Counted from the stretch's first letter, positions 26,453 to 36,128 are shown. The stretch: DNA of 55,695 bases from CAZKFA01 sp964551925 (GCA_964551925.1 CAZKFA010000007.1:1-55695), one strand, 5' to 3'. Notes: a model not told the origin generated them from the sequence alone. Made by a program: numbers and translations.

Positions 26453-27019
26453 ATGTCCCCGAATAAAAACAACCTGATTATTTTTACCGGACCTTCTGGA
26501 GTAGGTAAGGGTACTATTGTTGATAAATTATTTCAAGAATTAACAGGAGTGGAGTTCTCAGTGAGTTGTACTACTCGTAAACAAAGACCTAAAGAAAAAG
26601 AAGGCGAAGATTATTTTTTTGTATCGGTGGAGCATTTTAAATCAATGATTGAGAATGATGATTTCTTAGAGTGGGCAGAATTTGTTGGTAACTATTATGG
26701 CACCCCAAAGTCTTTTGTTAAAAGGACTTTAGAGGCGGGTAAAGATGTTTTTTTAGAGATAGAAGTTCAAGGAGCTTTGCAAGTTATGGACAAATGTCCA
26801 GAAGCCATCAGTATTTTTTTAATACCACCAGGTTTTGATGAACTTGAGGCGCGTTTGCGAGGACGCGGGACAGAATCAGAAGAGATTTTACAACAACGCC
26901 TACAGAAGGCTCGTGAGGAGATGAACTATGTTGATAAGTTTCAACATGTGGTATTGAATGACAATATTGATAAAGCAGTAGAGAGCTTAAAGACAATAAT
27001 TCTTGGCGCTAGGCTTTAA
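26453..27019 (+). CDS. gmk: guanylate kinase
   Basis: It phosphorylates GMP to GDP. The P-loop GPSGVGKGTIVDKL is near residue 12, followed by SCTTRKQRPKEKEGEDYFFV (GMP-binding) and EVQGALQVMDK. The 188 residues are a normal length. It follows the NfeD gene after 6 bp and overlaps the convergent trxB by 11 bp. Confidence 0.97.
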   Translation: MSPNKNNLIIFTGPSGVGKGTIVDKLFQELTGVEFSVSCTTRKQRPKEKEGEDYFFVSVEHFKSMIENDDFLEWAEFVGNYYGTPKSFVKRTLEAGKDVFLEIEVQGALQVMDKCPEAISIFLIPPGFDELEARLRGRGTESEEILQQRLQKAREEMNYVDKFQHVVLNDNIDKAVESLKTIILGARL

Positions 27020-27953
27020 CCTCTTCTAAGCTTTCTACAAAAGCTATCGCCATAGTTGCAGCGATTGAACCATCAGAAGCTGCCGTAATGGCCTGTTTGA
27101 GAGGAGTATTGCGGATATCACCAGCAGCGAAGACTCCTGGAATATTCGTTTGCATTTTTTCATCAGCAATAACCTTGCCTTGTCCATCGATAGCTACAGA
27201 ACCATCAAGGTATTGAGTGTTAGGATCTAAGCCAACATAAATAAAAACACCCTCACAGGGGAAATCTTTTACTTCATTAGTCTTAATATTTTTGATTGTG
27301 ACTGAATTAACACCAAGCATATCACCGTTGATCTTCTCTACAACTGTATCCCAGATAGTATTTGTTTTGGGGTTATTGATAAATCTATTCTGTAATATCC
27401 TCTCTGCTCTTAGCTCATCACGTCGGTGAATCAAAGTTACCTTGCTTGCATATTTGGTTAGAAAATTACCTTCTTCGACTGCTGAAGAACCGCCACCAAC
27501 TACCACCAATTCTCGCCCCTTAAAAAAAGCTCCATCACAAACAGCGCAATAACTTACACCCTTACCCGATAACTCATGTTCACCAGGAACACCAAGTTTG
27601 CGGTGCTCAGAGCCGCTAGCAATAATTACAGTGTGGGCTTTGTATGTCGCACCAGTGTTAGTCTTGATTATTTTAGGCTGGGCTTTAAGGTTTATTTCTG
27701 TAACTGAACAATTTGTAACTATCTCACAGCCGAAGCGTTTAGTTTGAGCTTCCATAGCATCTGAAACCTGTGGACCTGTCATGTGATCCATGCCAGGATA
27801 ATTTTCTATCTCCTCGGTAACTTGTAATTGCCCGCCAACTATTCCTTTCTCTAGAATAATAGTTTTTAGATTACCGCGTGAAGCATAGAGCCCAGCAGAG
27901 AGCCCAGCTGGACCCGCACCGATAATAAGACAATCATAAACAGTGTCATTCAT
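27009..27953 (-). CDS. trxB: thioredoxin reductase
   Basis: It passes electrons from NADPH through FAD to thioredoxin. The redox-active pair is C136/C139 in SYCAVCDG; GAGPAGLSAGLYASRG binds FAD and GGGSSAVEEGNFL binds NADPH. The C-terminal GVFAAGDIRNTPLKQ is the second FAD contact. The 314-residue length is normal. It lies 9 bp downstream of the APC permease gene. Confidence 0.97.
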   Translation of the reverse strand: MNDTVYDCLIIGAGPAGLSAGLYASRGNLKTIILEKGIVGGQLQVTEEIENYPGMDHMTGPQVSDAMEAQTKRFGCEIVTNCSVTEINLKAQPKIIKTNTGATYKAHTVIIASGSEHRKLGVPGEHELSGKGVSYCAVCDGAFFKGRELVVVGGGSSAVEEGNFLTKYASKVTLIHRRDELRAERILQNRFINNPKTNTIWDTVVEKINGDMLGVNSVTIKNIKTNEVKDFPCEGVFIYVGLDPNTQYLDGSVAIDGQGKVIADEKMQTNIPGVFAAGDIRNTPLKQAITAASDGSIAATMAIAFVESLEEVKA

Positions 27954-27962
27954 ATTAATATT

Positions 27963-29672
27963 TTAGTTTAGCTTACTTCTTTTATATCCATAAACAAAAT
28001 AGATAACTAATCCTATCAATAACCAAACAAAAAATCTCTGCCAATTAGCGATACCAAGTTCAGTCATTAAATAAAAACAAGAAAGCAGACCAAGAACAGG
28101 AATTAAAGAAAGTTTTTTTATAAAACTCATAACAGTTACTAAAACAGTTAAAGCAAAGAAACTAAAATAAGGTAATTTTTGCATAAAAACCTCATACCCA
28201 GTGAGTTTAGCATCTGCTAAGCAGAAGAATTTATCGAAGAAAGCAACATCGTAAACAAATATCAACATCACTGCAATAGCAAATAAAGCTGGCATTGCAT
28301 ATCTACCGTTAATATAAGGAACTGTAAATTTAGCTTTGTTATCATTTTTTGGCAAGAACAAAATCCCTGCGCAGACTGAAACAAAAGCAAACAATGTCCC
28401 AATGCTATTCATATCAGTTGCTAATTCTGAATCAAGAAAGAGCACTGGTATCCCAACCATAAACCCCATAACAACAGTAGAAAAACTTGGGGTCTGAAAT
28501 TTAGGGTGTATAAAAGAGAATTTTTTGGGCAATAAGCCATCTCTGCTCATCGCCATCCAAATCCTTGGTTGAGCAATAGTAAAAACCAAAATCACACTAG
28601 TCGTCGCTACAATAGCACTAAGCGCTAATATACCGCCAAGCCAATCTAAGCCAACTTCACGAAACACAAAGGGCAAAAAATCCGCTACGTTTAATTTAGT
28701 GTAATTAACCATTCCAGTCAAAACTACTGCTACTGCAATATACAGCACTGTACAAATCAGTAAAGAATTAATCATGCCTTGCGGTAAATCTTTTTGTGGA
28801 TTCTTACATTCTTCTGCTGTTGTTGAAACAGCATCAAAACCAACATAAGCAAAAAACACCGCTGATACTCCCTGCATCACACCCGTCAAACCATTTGGAG
28901 CAAAGGGTTGCCAGTTCTCTGGATTGATATAGCAAGCACCAATTAAAATCACCAATATCACTACTACTACTTTAAAAATCACCATCCATACCGTGGCATT
29001 GCGGGATTCTTTGATACCAACATAGACTAAAGTTGTTATGAGGATAGTAGCGATAAAAGCAGGTAAATTTATGATAACGGGGATGGAATCGCAAATCCTC
29101 GGAGCAGTATTCCATAAAGTGTTCAGCTGCTCTATATGTAAAGGAATAGCCGCACCTTGAGCTTGTAAGCTTAAAAACTGTTCATGAGCCTTGCTGGCTG
29201 CAAGATAGCTCGTAGAGATCCATTCTGGAATATAGATCCCGAAGCCTTTAAGAAAACTACAGAGATTCGCTGACCAAGCGATAGTTACAGTAATGTTGCC
29301 AATGGCGTATTCCATGATCAGATTCCAACCAATGATCCATGCAGTTAGCTCACCAAAAGCAACATAGGCATAAGTGTAAGCACTACCAGCGATTGGCACT
29401 CGCGAAGCAAACTCGGCATAGCATAACGCACATAACGCACAAGTGATTGCGGTAAAAACAAACAATAAAGAAACCGCCGGTCCACCATTAAAGCAAGCCC
29501 TACCAATAGTAGAGAAAACACCAGCGCCAATAATCGCAGCAACACCAAGAGCGGTTAGATCCTTAGTAGTAAGAACTTTATTTAGGGAGATGTGACCGCC
29601 ACTATCTACTGGTTCTTCAGTTAAATTGTCAAGATTCTTTTTTCTAGAGATTGCCTTTAATAAACGCATCAT
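27963..29672 (-). CDS. APC-family amino acid permease
   Basis: The 569-residue protein has a polar N-terminus and about 14 hydrophobic helices. KVLTTKDLTALGVAAIIGAGVFSTIGRA is the characteristic unwound first helix (GAGVF), and the VFFAYVGFDAVSTTAEECKNPQKDLPQGM segment marks the cationic amino acid transporter (CAT/YfnA) branch. Substrate is probably a basic amino acid but that is inferred. ATG 29672 and 29669 are equivalent starts. It diverges from the DedA gene. Confidence 0.92.
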   Translation of the reverse strand: MMRLLKAISRKKNLDNLTEEPVDSGGHISLNKVLTTKDLTALGVAAIIGAGVFSTIGRACFNGGPAVSLLFVFTAITCALCALCYAEFASRVPIAGSAYTYAYVAFGELTAWIIGWNLIMEYAIGNITVTIAWSANLCSFLKGFGIYIPEWISTSYLAASKAHEQFLSLQAQGAAIPLHIEQLNTLWNTAPRICDSIPVIINLPAFIATILITTLVYVGIKESRNATVWMVIFKVVVVILVILIGACYINPENWQPFAPNGLTGVMQGVSAVFFAYVGFDAVSTTAEECKNPQKDLPQGMINSLLICTVLYIAVAVVLTGMVNYTKLNVADFLPFVFREVGLDWLGGILALSAIVATTSVILVFTIAQPRIWMAMSRDGLLPKKFSFIHPKFQTPSFSTVVMGFMVGIPVLFLDSELATDMNSIGTLFAFVSVCAGILFLPKNDNKAKFTVPYINGRYAMPALFAIAVMLIFVYDVAFFDKFFCLADAKLTGYEVFMQKLPYFSFFALTVLVTVMSFIKKLSLIPVLGLLSCFYLMTELGIANWQRFFVWLLIGLVIYFVYGYKRSKLN

Positions 29673-29705
29673 TTAATATAGTAAACTATCAAGTATAATG
29701 TGGAT

Positions 29706-30290
29706 ATGGATTTACAGAATCTTATTCATTCTATTGGCTACTTAGGTGTTTTCGCCATTATTTTTATAGAATCAGGAATATTTTTTGGCTTCTTTTTGCC
29801 AGGGGATAGCCTCTTGTTTACTGCTGGATTTTTGGCTTCACAAGGATTAATGTCTTTGCCGATATTGTTGGTAGGTTGCTTTATTGCTGCAGTCTTAGGA
29901 GTCAATGTTGGTTATGCTTTTGGGCATAAAGTTGGGCGTAAATTATTTGAGAGAGAAGACTCAAGATTTTTCCACAGGGAAAATTTAATAGCGACAGAGA
30001 ATTTTTATCAGAAGTATGGTGCTAAAGCTATTGTACTGGCGCGTTTTGTGCCTATAGTCCGCACCTTTGCTCCGATTGTGGCAGGCATTGCTAAGATGGA
30101 TTACCCAGTCTTTATTAAATTCAATCTTATTGGTGCGTTGTTGTGGGCAGTGGGAGTAACTACAGCTGGCTATTTCTTAGGTAAATTAGTTCCTCATGCT
30201 GATCATTATCTCTTACCAATTGTTTTAGTTATTATTGTTATTTCTGTTATACCCGGCTTATTACATATGATTAAGGCACGCAGATCATAA
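29706..30290 (+). CDS. DedA family membrane protein
   Basis: The SNARE-associated/DedA (VTT) domain is complete: FIESGIFFGFFLPGDSLLFTAGFLA, then GRKLFEREDSRFF, YQKYGAKAIVLARFVPIVRTFAPIVAGIAKM and several TM helices. DedA proteins include undecaprenyl-phosphate flippases and polymyxin- or proton-homeostasis proteins. A GTG at 29700 is an alternative start; ATG 29706 is preferred. It is followed after 3 bp by cstA. Confidence 0.94.
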   Translation: MDLQNLIHSIGYLGVFAIIFIESGIFFGFFLPGDSLLFTAGFLASQGLMSLPILLVGCFIAAVLGVNVGYAFGHKVGRKLFEREDSRFFHRENLIATENFYQKYGAKAIVLARFVPIVRTFAPIVAGIAKMDYPVFIKFNLIGALLWAVGVTTAGYFLGKLVPHADHYLLPIVLVIIVISVIPGLLHMIKARRS

Positions 30291-30293
30291 ATT

Positions 30294-32354
30294 ATGCAAA
30301 CAAATCCTCTGGAGCAACAGAAATTTTTTTCTACAAAAATTATTCTAGTAGCGATCATAGGAACGGTTGTATTAGGTTTTATTGCTCTTAGTCGTAATGA
30401 AACAATTAGTGCGACTTGGTTTATTATAGCCGCGGTTTGTTCGTATCTTATTGGTTATCGCTTCTATGCTGCCTGGATTTGTGCCAAGGTTTTGGTGCTA
30501 GATCCAACAAGAGCCACCCCAGCAGAGCGTTTTAGTGATGGTAGGGATTTTGTGCCTACTAATAAGTGGGTGGTTTTTGGACATCATTTCGCTGCGATTG
30601 CTGGACCGGGTCCGTTGATTGGACCGACCCTTGCTGCTCAGTTTGGTTATCTACCGGCAACAATTTGGATACTTGTAGGTTCAGTGCTTGGTGGTGCTGT
30701 GCAGGATATGCTGATTCTATTTTTCTCGACTCGTCGTAATGGCAAAAGCATAGGACAGATGGCAAAAGACGAACTTGGTAATTTTGCTGGTTATGCTGCT
30801 TTGATTGGTACTTTGATGATAGTCATTATACTTATTTCGGTTCTAGGGCTGGTCGTGGTGAAAGCTATGAAACACAGTGCTTGGGCTACTTTTACGGTAG
30901 CTTCTACTATTCCTATTGCGATGTTAGTTGGCTTTTATTTGCGTTATCTGCGACCCGAGAAAATTCTAGAAGCATCATTGATTGGTTTAACTTTGATCTT
31001 GGCTGCTGTTGTCGGTGGTGAGTATGTTGCTAAAACAGAGAATTTGGCTTGCTATTTTAATCTGAGCGGAGAGGCTCTTGCTTGGGGTGTGATTATATAT
31101 GGTTTCCTTGCTGCAACTTTGCCAGTATGGCTACTGCTTGCACCGAGGGATTATTTATCAACCTATCTTAAGCTAGGGACTATTTTTTTACTTATTATTG
31201 CGGTGTTGTTGTTAAGACCAGAGCTGCAGATGCCAGCTCTGACTAGGTTTGTTGATGGCACTGGTCCAATTTTTGGTGGAAAGATTTTTCCTTTTATGTT
31301 TATTACTATTGCTTGCGGTGCGATTTCAGGTTTCCATTCGTTGATTGCTTCTGGCACTACACCGAAAATTTTATCTAATGAAAAAGATATTCGTTTAATT
31401 GCCTATGGCAGTATGTTGCTAGAATCTTTTGTTGCCATAATCGCTCTGCTTGCTGCTTGTATTCTGGAACCGGGTTTGTTTTTTGCTATTAATAGTCCTG
31501 CGGCTTTGGTCGGGGATAATGTCATTGATGTTTGTAAGACTATTAGTAGTTGGGGTTTTGTGATTCAACCACAAACAGTTATTGATTTATCTAAGGCTGT
31601 TGGAGAAGATAGTTTGCTAGGACGCACTGGTGGAGCCCCTTCGCTCGCTGTAGGCATGGCTTATATTTTTGCCAAGGTTTTTGGTAATGGTTTGCTTGCA
31701 ATTTGGTATCACTTTGCGATTATGTTTGAAGCTGTTTTTATACTTACTACTTTGGATGCTGGTACTAGAGTGGCGCGCTTTATGTTGCAAGATTTACTCG
31801 GTAATATTTATAAACCTTTAGGCAGGACTTCTTGGTATCCAGCTAATATTTTTGCCAGCGCCTTAGTTGTGGCGAGTTGGGGATATTTTTTATATATAGG
31901 CGTGATTGATCCAAATGGTGGCGTCAATATGCTTTGGCCGATTTTTGGTATAGCTAATCAAATGCTAGCTTCTATCGCGCTCTGTGTCTGTACTTGCATT
32001 TTGCTTAAAACTTCTAAAACCAAATATTTTCTAATTAGTTTTCTGCCTTTATTGTTTTTGGTTTTGATTACTAATTGCGCTGCCTATGAAAAATTTACTA
32101 GTATAGATCCGCGAATTGCTTTTGGTGATCAGCCGGTCTTGATACTACTTACAACATTATTCTTGCTTTGTTTATGGATAGTTTTTGCTGCTACGCTGAG
32201 GACTGTTCTTAAGTGTTTGCGCAACGAAGAATTACTTATTAGCAGTGAGTCTCAATATATCCCGAGTCAATTAAACAGTCTTACTGTAGCAAATATTGAC
32301 TCAATTTTTAAGAAAAATGACGACGCTTACGATAAGCCAAATCGTTGCTGTTAG
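30294..32354 (+). CDS. cstA: carbon starvation protein CstA (pyruvate/peptide transporter)
   Basis: The 686-residue protein has many TM helices. The conserved CstA segments are FGHHFAAIAGPGPLIGPTLAAQFGYLP (about 95-121), GGAVQDMLILFFSTRRNGKSIGQ, CGAISGFHSLIASGTTPK and TLDAGTRVARFMLQD. Homologues import pyruvate or peptides, usually when carbon is scarce. No BtsS/BtsR-type regulator is adjacent. Its stop overlaps by 4 bp the end of the convergent methyltransferase remnant. Confidence 0.96.
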   Translation: MQTNPLEQQKFFSTKIILVAIIGTVVLGFIALSRNETISATWFIIAAVCSYLIGYRFYAAWICAKVLVLDPTRATPAERFSDGRDFVPTNKWVVFGHHFAAIAGPGPLIGPTLAAQFGYLPATIWILVGSVLGGAVQDMLILFFSTRRNGKSIGQMAKDELGNFAGYAALIGTLMIVIILISVLGLVVVKAMKHSAWATFTVASTIPIAMLVGFYLRYLRPEKILEASLIGLTLILAAVVGGEYVAKTENLACYFNLSGEALAWGVIIYGFLAATLPVWLLLAPRDYLSTYLKLGTIFLLIIAVLLLRPELQMPALTRFVDGTGPIFGGKIFPFMFITIACGAISGFHSLIASGTTPKILSNEKDIRLIAYGSMLLESFVAIIALLAACILEPGLFFAINSPAALVGDNVIDVCKTISSWGFVIQPQTVIDLSKAVGEDSLLGRTGGAPSLAVGMAYIFAKVFGNGLLAIWYHFAIMFEAVFILTTLDAGTRVARFMLQDLLGNIYKPLGRTSWYPANIFASALVVASWGYFLYIGVIDPNGGVNMLWPIFGIANQMLASIALCVCTCILLKTSKTKYFLISFLPLLFLVLITNCAAYEKFTSIDPRIAFGDQPVLILLTTLFLLCLWIVFAATLRTVLKCLRNEELLISSESQYIPSQLNSLTVANIDSIFKKNDDAYDKPNRCC

Positions 32355-32674
32355 TTTTTGCGGATACAGACTTGTCTACCAGTGCCAACTATTGTTAACT
32401 GATCAGCAAATTCTCTTGTAAACCGGTCAATAGCCACTTTTGGATTGTGCTCTGGATTATCATAAAAGATCTCATCATAATCATCAAAAATCATAACCCC
32501 GCCTTTGTTGAGTAATTGAAAAGAGCTAACACCATCACTATAAACGTCGTCAGCATGATGAGAGCCGTCTATATATATAAAATCAAATCTTTTATTTGCT
32601 GATCTAGAGAATTGGTCAAAGCTTGGAAATCTATTGATAGTACTGGAATTTGTCCTTGAGTTTTTCGAAGCGGA
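32351..32674 (-). pseudogene. truncated class I SAM methyltransferase remnant
   Basis: Reading leftward, the frame encodes the C-terminal half of a class I methyltransferase: FDFIYIDGSHHADDVYSDGV, LLNKGGVMIFDDYDEIF, and a TAA stop at 32351-32353. The upstream end lacks the SAM-binding part (no GxGxG), has no ATG, and is blocked by a TAA at 32675-32677 in frame. Fragments in the other two frames upstream do not restore it. So it is a decayed gene, not a complete one. It fills most of the gap after cstA. Confidence 0.75.
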
Positions 32675-32780
32675 TTAAATAAAGGCATTTTATTATCTTG
32701 TCTCAAGGGACTTGGTTTTACCAGAAGATTTATTGCACAGCAGAAGGCTTTGTTTTAAGCTTGGCTTAAGATTTCACTAC

Positions 32781-32870
32781 TGCGAATCTTTCTCAATAAG
32801 TGTAGAATGATAGTAGTTATTGCGAATCTTTCTCAGTAACTAAGGTTACTTGCAAAGTTTTCTCAGTAAA
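32781..32870 (+). repeat. three 20-bp direct repeats at 40- and 30-bp spacing
   Basis: Copies at 32781-32800, 32821-32840 and 32851-32870 share TGCRAAKYTTTCTCARTAA. The first two differ at two positions and the third is a little more diverged. Start-to-start distances of 40 and 30 bp are near whole helical turns. They lie just before the unknown gene at 32882, a layout expected of operator sites rather than decayed coding DNA. Confidence 0.65.
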
Positions 32871-32881
32871 TTGTGGCCCAT

Positions 32882-33934
32882 ATGCAAATCAGCAATACCA
32901 TTAACAGCAGACCCATTGCTCTACCAGCAGCTGTAGAGCAAGTCGCAGTCAAAGCTCCTGTGATAGATCTAACTAATAAATTATTACAAAACTTAGCAAT
33001 AAACAAAGCTCAATTCACCAGTAAAGTTGCAGAGAAGTTTTCTTTATTGGAGATTGGTATGGGAGCTTTTTTGTCGATCGCCCGTTGGCGCTTAGATGAC
33101 TTTGCGTATTTTGTAACTTCTGCTCTGGAGTGGTTTGAAAATAAAATTCAAGATATTCAAGGTACCAAAAATTTCCCACCATTAATACAAAATGCCTTTA
33201 CTGCTTTATTTAAATTAATGAACCGTACTAATAAAGATGGCTCAGAGATTCAGGTTGCAGATCTGGATAAACATAGAGAAGCGATAGTTGGATCGGTAAA
33301 TTTTTTTAGTACACTACCGGTCTTGATTGCTTCTGTTTTTCGTGCCGTTAAAAATTTAATCTCATTAAAGGAACAAGTGCCAAGAGCGGAACCTAGTGGA
33401 CTTCTAATGAAAGCCTTCTTGTATTTAGCACCTCTATTAAATACAGGTGCTATGTGGCTTTCGGCGGCTGGTAAAGCAGCTCCTGCTGAAGCGATGCAGC
33501 AAGTTGTTAGTAAGTCTAAGACAGAGATTTATAACAGAGATTCTATGGTTGATGATTACAACACGACGCTTAATTCAGTGAATGAAGATAAATTATGTGG
33601 TTTGATGTCAGCAGGTTTAGCCGTGACTCCGATATTAGGTAAGATTTTCCCGCGTTTTGATAAAGCGATAGAAAATATTTATGCTACTTATATCTCAGCA
33701 AAGAGCCTAGCTAATGGTTGGCAGGGTATGGCAAGTGGACATCACGATGATAGCCCAAGATATAATTTATCTGCTTTTGATCATAACTTAATGCAGGCTT
33801 TAGAACCAGCGAAACAATTCGTTTGTAATCTAGCTGGCATCAAAGTTCCAGCACTAGAGACATTTACTAATTTAATGCAGAAGCCAACCGATAGAACGAC
33901 ACATCAGCAGGCATTACATGTGTTAGCCGTCTAA
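32882..33934 (+). CDS. unknown 350-residue helical protein
   Basis: The start is ATG 32882 (MQISNTINSRPIALPAA); a GTG at 32873 is possible. The product is helical, with amphipathic or weakly hydrophobic stretches (SLLEIGMGAFLSIARW, FFSTLPVLIASVFRAV, LMKAFLYLAPLLNTGAMWL) and an Asn/Ser-rich start without a signal peptide. No family is recognised. The general look resembles the 474-residue protein at 14880. It ends 8 bp before the convergent flgC and is preceded by three phased repeats, so it may be specially regulated. Confidence 0.7.
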   Translation: MQISNTINSRPIALPAAVEQVAVKAPVIDLTNKLLQNLAINKAQFTSKVAEKFSLLEIGMGAFLSIARWRLDDFAYFVTSALEWFENKIQDIQGTKNFPPLIQNAFTALFKLMNRTNKDGSEIQVADLDKHREAIVGSVNFFSTLPVLIASVFRAVKNLISLKEQVPRAEPSGLLMKAFLYLAPLLNTGAMWLSAAGKAAPAEAMQQVVSKSKTEIYNRDSMVDDYNTTLNSVNEDKLCGLMSAGLAVTPILGKIFPRFDKAIENIYATYISAKSLANGWQGMASGHHDDSPRYNLSAFDHNLMQALEPAKQFVCNLAGIKVPALETFTNLMQKPTDRTTHQQALHVLAV

Positions 33935-33941
33935 AGTTTGA

Positions 33942-34403
33942 CTAACTATTCTTCGTCATATTAAGAGCCTCTTGAGAAGCTTTTTTCGCCATTTCAACGA
34001 TACTTAAATTTGCCTTGTATTGTCTTACGGCATCCATCATTTTTAACATCTCACCAGCACCATCAACGTTAGACATCTCAACATTGCCGTTGGCGTCAGC
34101 CATTGGATGATCGGGCATAAAAACTTTTATTCCTGGAGTATTGTCAACCATTACCTTTGCGATTTGTACGCCTTCGCCTTTATGTTCGCCTTTGATGATT
34201 GAACCAATCTCACCATCTTCACTACCTAAGCTTGAAAGTAAAGTTGAGAAACTACTGTCATTAACCTTGGCTGCAAAAACAGGACTCTTTGCTTTATAAC
34301 CTGGAGTGAGCATGTTTGCTACGTTCTCGGCAGCAAGTTCCATCGCTCCCCGTGTAGCTTCTAATCCATTGTGTGCGGTGTCGTAGATATTGAATATGCT
34401 CAT
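33942..34403 (-). CDS. flgC: flagellar basal-body rod protein FlgC
   Basis: It forms part of the proximal rod of the flagellum and is exported by the flagellar type III system. FNIYDTAHNGLEATRGAMELAAENVANMLTPGYKAK is the rod N-terminal helix with the typical NVAN...TPGYK pattern, and the C-terminal YKANLSIVEMAKKASQEALNM is the conserved second helix. The 153-residue length is normal. It starts at the last base of flgB (1-bp overlap), so both are made from one mRNA. Confidence 0.95.
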   Translation of the reverse strand: MSIFNIYDTAHNGLEATRGAMELAAENVANMLTPGYKAKSPVFAAKVNDSSFSTLLSSLGSEDGEIGSIIKGEHKGEGVQIAKVMVDNTPGIKVFMPDHPMADANGNVEMSNVDGAGEMLKMMDAVRQYKANLSIVEMAKKASQEALNMTKNS

Positions 34404-34750
34404 TATGCTGCCCTTCCTGATTGTGTCGCTTCTTCCATATGTTTATAAATATGACCGTTAATTCTTGTTAACAGCACATACTTAAGGTGATTCTCTGCCA
34501 TTTCAGCTAGTTCTTTCTCGTAGCTTGGTTTCTGGTTAGTATCTTCTATAACAGCTTTATTAATGATGGAGTCCATGCTTTGATTAACAGCCCCATGTTC
34601 TAAACCTTTCATCACTTGGCCAAAATCTAAATCTTGCCTAATGTAGCCGGGTGTATTAACGTTGGTTAGGTTATTTGCAAGGATTTGTTGCCTATCGCCA
34701 ACCGCGCTAATTAATGTATTTAAAACTTTTTCTTCGTGACTATGTAACAT
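34403..34750 (-). CDS. flgB: flagellar basal-body rod protein FlgB
   Basis: This proximal rod protein has the rod signature ANNLTNVNTPGYIRQDLDF near residues 25-43 and a C-terminal helix ending in HIYKHMEEATQSGRAA. At 115 residues it is slightly short for FlgB. It is the first gene of flgBC; fliE, which usually follows, is not next to flgC. The promoter region carries the paired TTAAC sites described at 34769-34801. The divergent neighbour is proA. Confidence 0.94.
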   Translation of the reverse strand: MLHSHEEKVLNTLISAVGDRQQILANNLTNVNTPGYIRQDLDFGQVMKGLEHGAVNQSMDSIINKAVIEDTNQKPSYEKELAEMAENHLKYVLLTRINGHIYKHMEEATQSGRAA

Positions 34751-34768
34751 ATGAATTTCTCTGCCATA

Positions 34769-34801
34769 GTTATATAAGATAAAGGTTAAGCCCTGGTTAA
34801 G
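34769..34801 (-). promoter_or_regulatory. paired TTAAC box and -10 before flgB
   Basis: On the minus strand CTTAAC lies at 34801-34796 and again at 34790-34785, an 11-bp period (TTAA-N7-TTAAC). Exactly 10 bp further is TATAAC (34774-34769), a -10-like hexamer, with the flgB ATG 19 bases beyond. The same geometry occurs before the M23 gene and at 47.47 kb. On the opposite strand a TATAAT at 34808-34813 may serve proA, so the box lies in a shared divergent control region. Confidence 0.65.
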
Positions 34802-34820
34802 CTTTGCTATAATTAAGGCA

Positions 34821-36128
34821 ATGAATTTTGAAAAAACATCTACAACTGGCTCTGAAATAGGTATAAATGACCAAAAGCAGGTATTAGAGCGTTTGCAAGA
34901 ACAAATAAAGTTAGCTAAGAGATCTGCTATTAATATGGCTGTTCTTTCTGAGGGACAAAAGAACTACGCTCTTGAACTCGTAGAAAGAGAGTTAAGAGAG
35001 TCTATTAATTATATTGTTGAAGCTAATAAACAAGATTTGGACAATCCCGAGAATGCGGACCTAACTCCAGCGATGCGGGACAGATTGTTATTAGATTCTC
35101 AGCGCATAATGTCTATGGCAAATGGTTTGCGTAAAATTATTAACAGTAAGGATCCTATTGGTAATGTGTTAGAAGGTTGGCAACATCCTAATGGTATGAA
35201 GATTACTAAAGTTAGGGTGCCACTCGGTGTAATTGGGATTATTTATGAAGCAAGACCAAACGTTACTACCGATGCGATCGGACTTGCAATTAAATCTGGC
35301 AACGCTGTTGTCTTGAGAGGTTCTAAGCAATCTTGGCACACAAATAATGCCATTATGGTTGTTGTCAATAGAGCGCTGTCACAGACAGCAGTATCTAAAG
35401 AAGCTATTCAATATTTAGGAGATAAAACTCGTGAGGGTTGTAAACTATTGTTGCGAGCAGTTGGTCTCATTGACTTGGTTATACCGCGTGGTGGTGAGAT
35501 ACTCAATAAATTTGTTACTGATAATGCTTTAGTGCCAGTACTCGGAGCTGGTGGCGGTACTTGCCATACTTACATTGACCAGTTTGCTGACCTTGATAAG
35601 GCAATTAAGATCGCGGTTAACGCCAAGGTTTCTAGACCAAGCGTCTGTAATTCTTGCGAGACTATTTTGATACACAACGACGTCAAAGACCAGGTTCTAC
35701 CAGAGTTAGCGGAAGCTTTGATTGCGCATAAAGTAGAAATAATTGGTGATCAAGGAGTCCAGAAGTTATTACCTTTTTGCACGGCTGCGACAGAAGAAGA
35801 TTGGTCTAAAGAATATTTAGATCTCAAAGTCTCAATTAAAATAGTTGATTCAATTGAGGAAGCAATTCAGCATATAAATTTCTATTCAACAAAGCACTCA
35901 GAAGCTATTATTACTGAGGATAGGGAGAATGCAGATTTATTTATGCGTATGATTGATTCAGCCTGTGTGTATATTAATGCTAGTACTCGTTTCACTGATG
36001 GTGAGGAGTTTGGCTTTGGGGCTGAGATGGGGATTAGCACTCAGAAGATGCACGCACGCGGGCCTATTGGGCTAAAAGAACTTTGTAGTTATAAATATAT
36101 TATCGAAGGTAATGGACAAGTGAGATGA
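34821..36128 (+). CDS. proA: gamma-glutamyl phosphate reductase
   Basis: It reduces glutamyl 5-phosphate to glutamate semialdehyde in proline synthesis. VPLGVIGIIYEARPNVTTDAI, AVVLRGSKQSWHTN and the catalytic Cys region SRPSVCNSCETILIH define the family. The 435 residues include a short N-terminal extension. proB (glutamate 5-kinase) is not adjacent. A TATAAT lies only 7 bp before the ATG, so the mRNA may be nearly leaderless. Its stop overlaps the nadD ATG by 4 bp. Confidence 0.97.
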   Translation: MNFEKTSTTGSEIGINDQKQVLERLQEQIKLAKRSAINMAVLSEGQKNYALELVERELRESINYIVEANKQDLDNPENADLTPAMRDRLLLDSQRIMSMANGLRKIINSKDPIGNVLEGWQHPNGMKITKVRVPLGVIGIIYEARPNVTTDAIGLAIKSGNAVVLRGSKQSWHTNNAIMVVVNRALSQTAVSKEAIQYLGDKTREGCKLLLRAVGLIDLVIPRGGEILNKFVTDNALVPVLGAGGGTCHTYIDQFADLDKAIKIAVNAKVSRPSVCNSCETILIHNDVKDQVLPELAEALIAHKVEIIGDQGVQKLLPFCTAATEEDWSKEYLDLKVSIKIVDSIEEAIQHINFYSTKHSEAIITEDRENADLFMRMIDSACVYINASTRFTDGEEFGFGAEMGISTQKMHARGPIGLKELCSYKYIIEGNGQVR

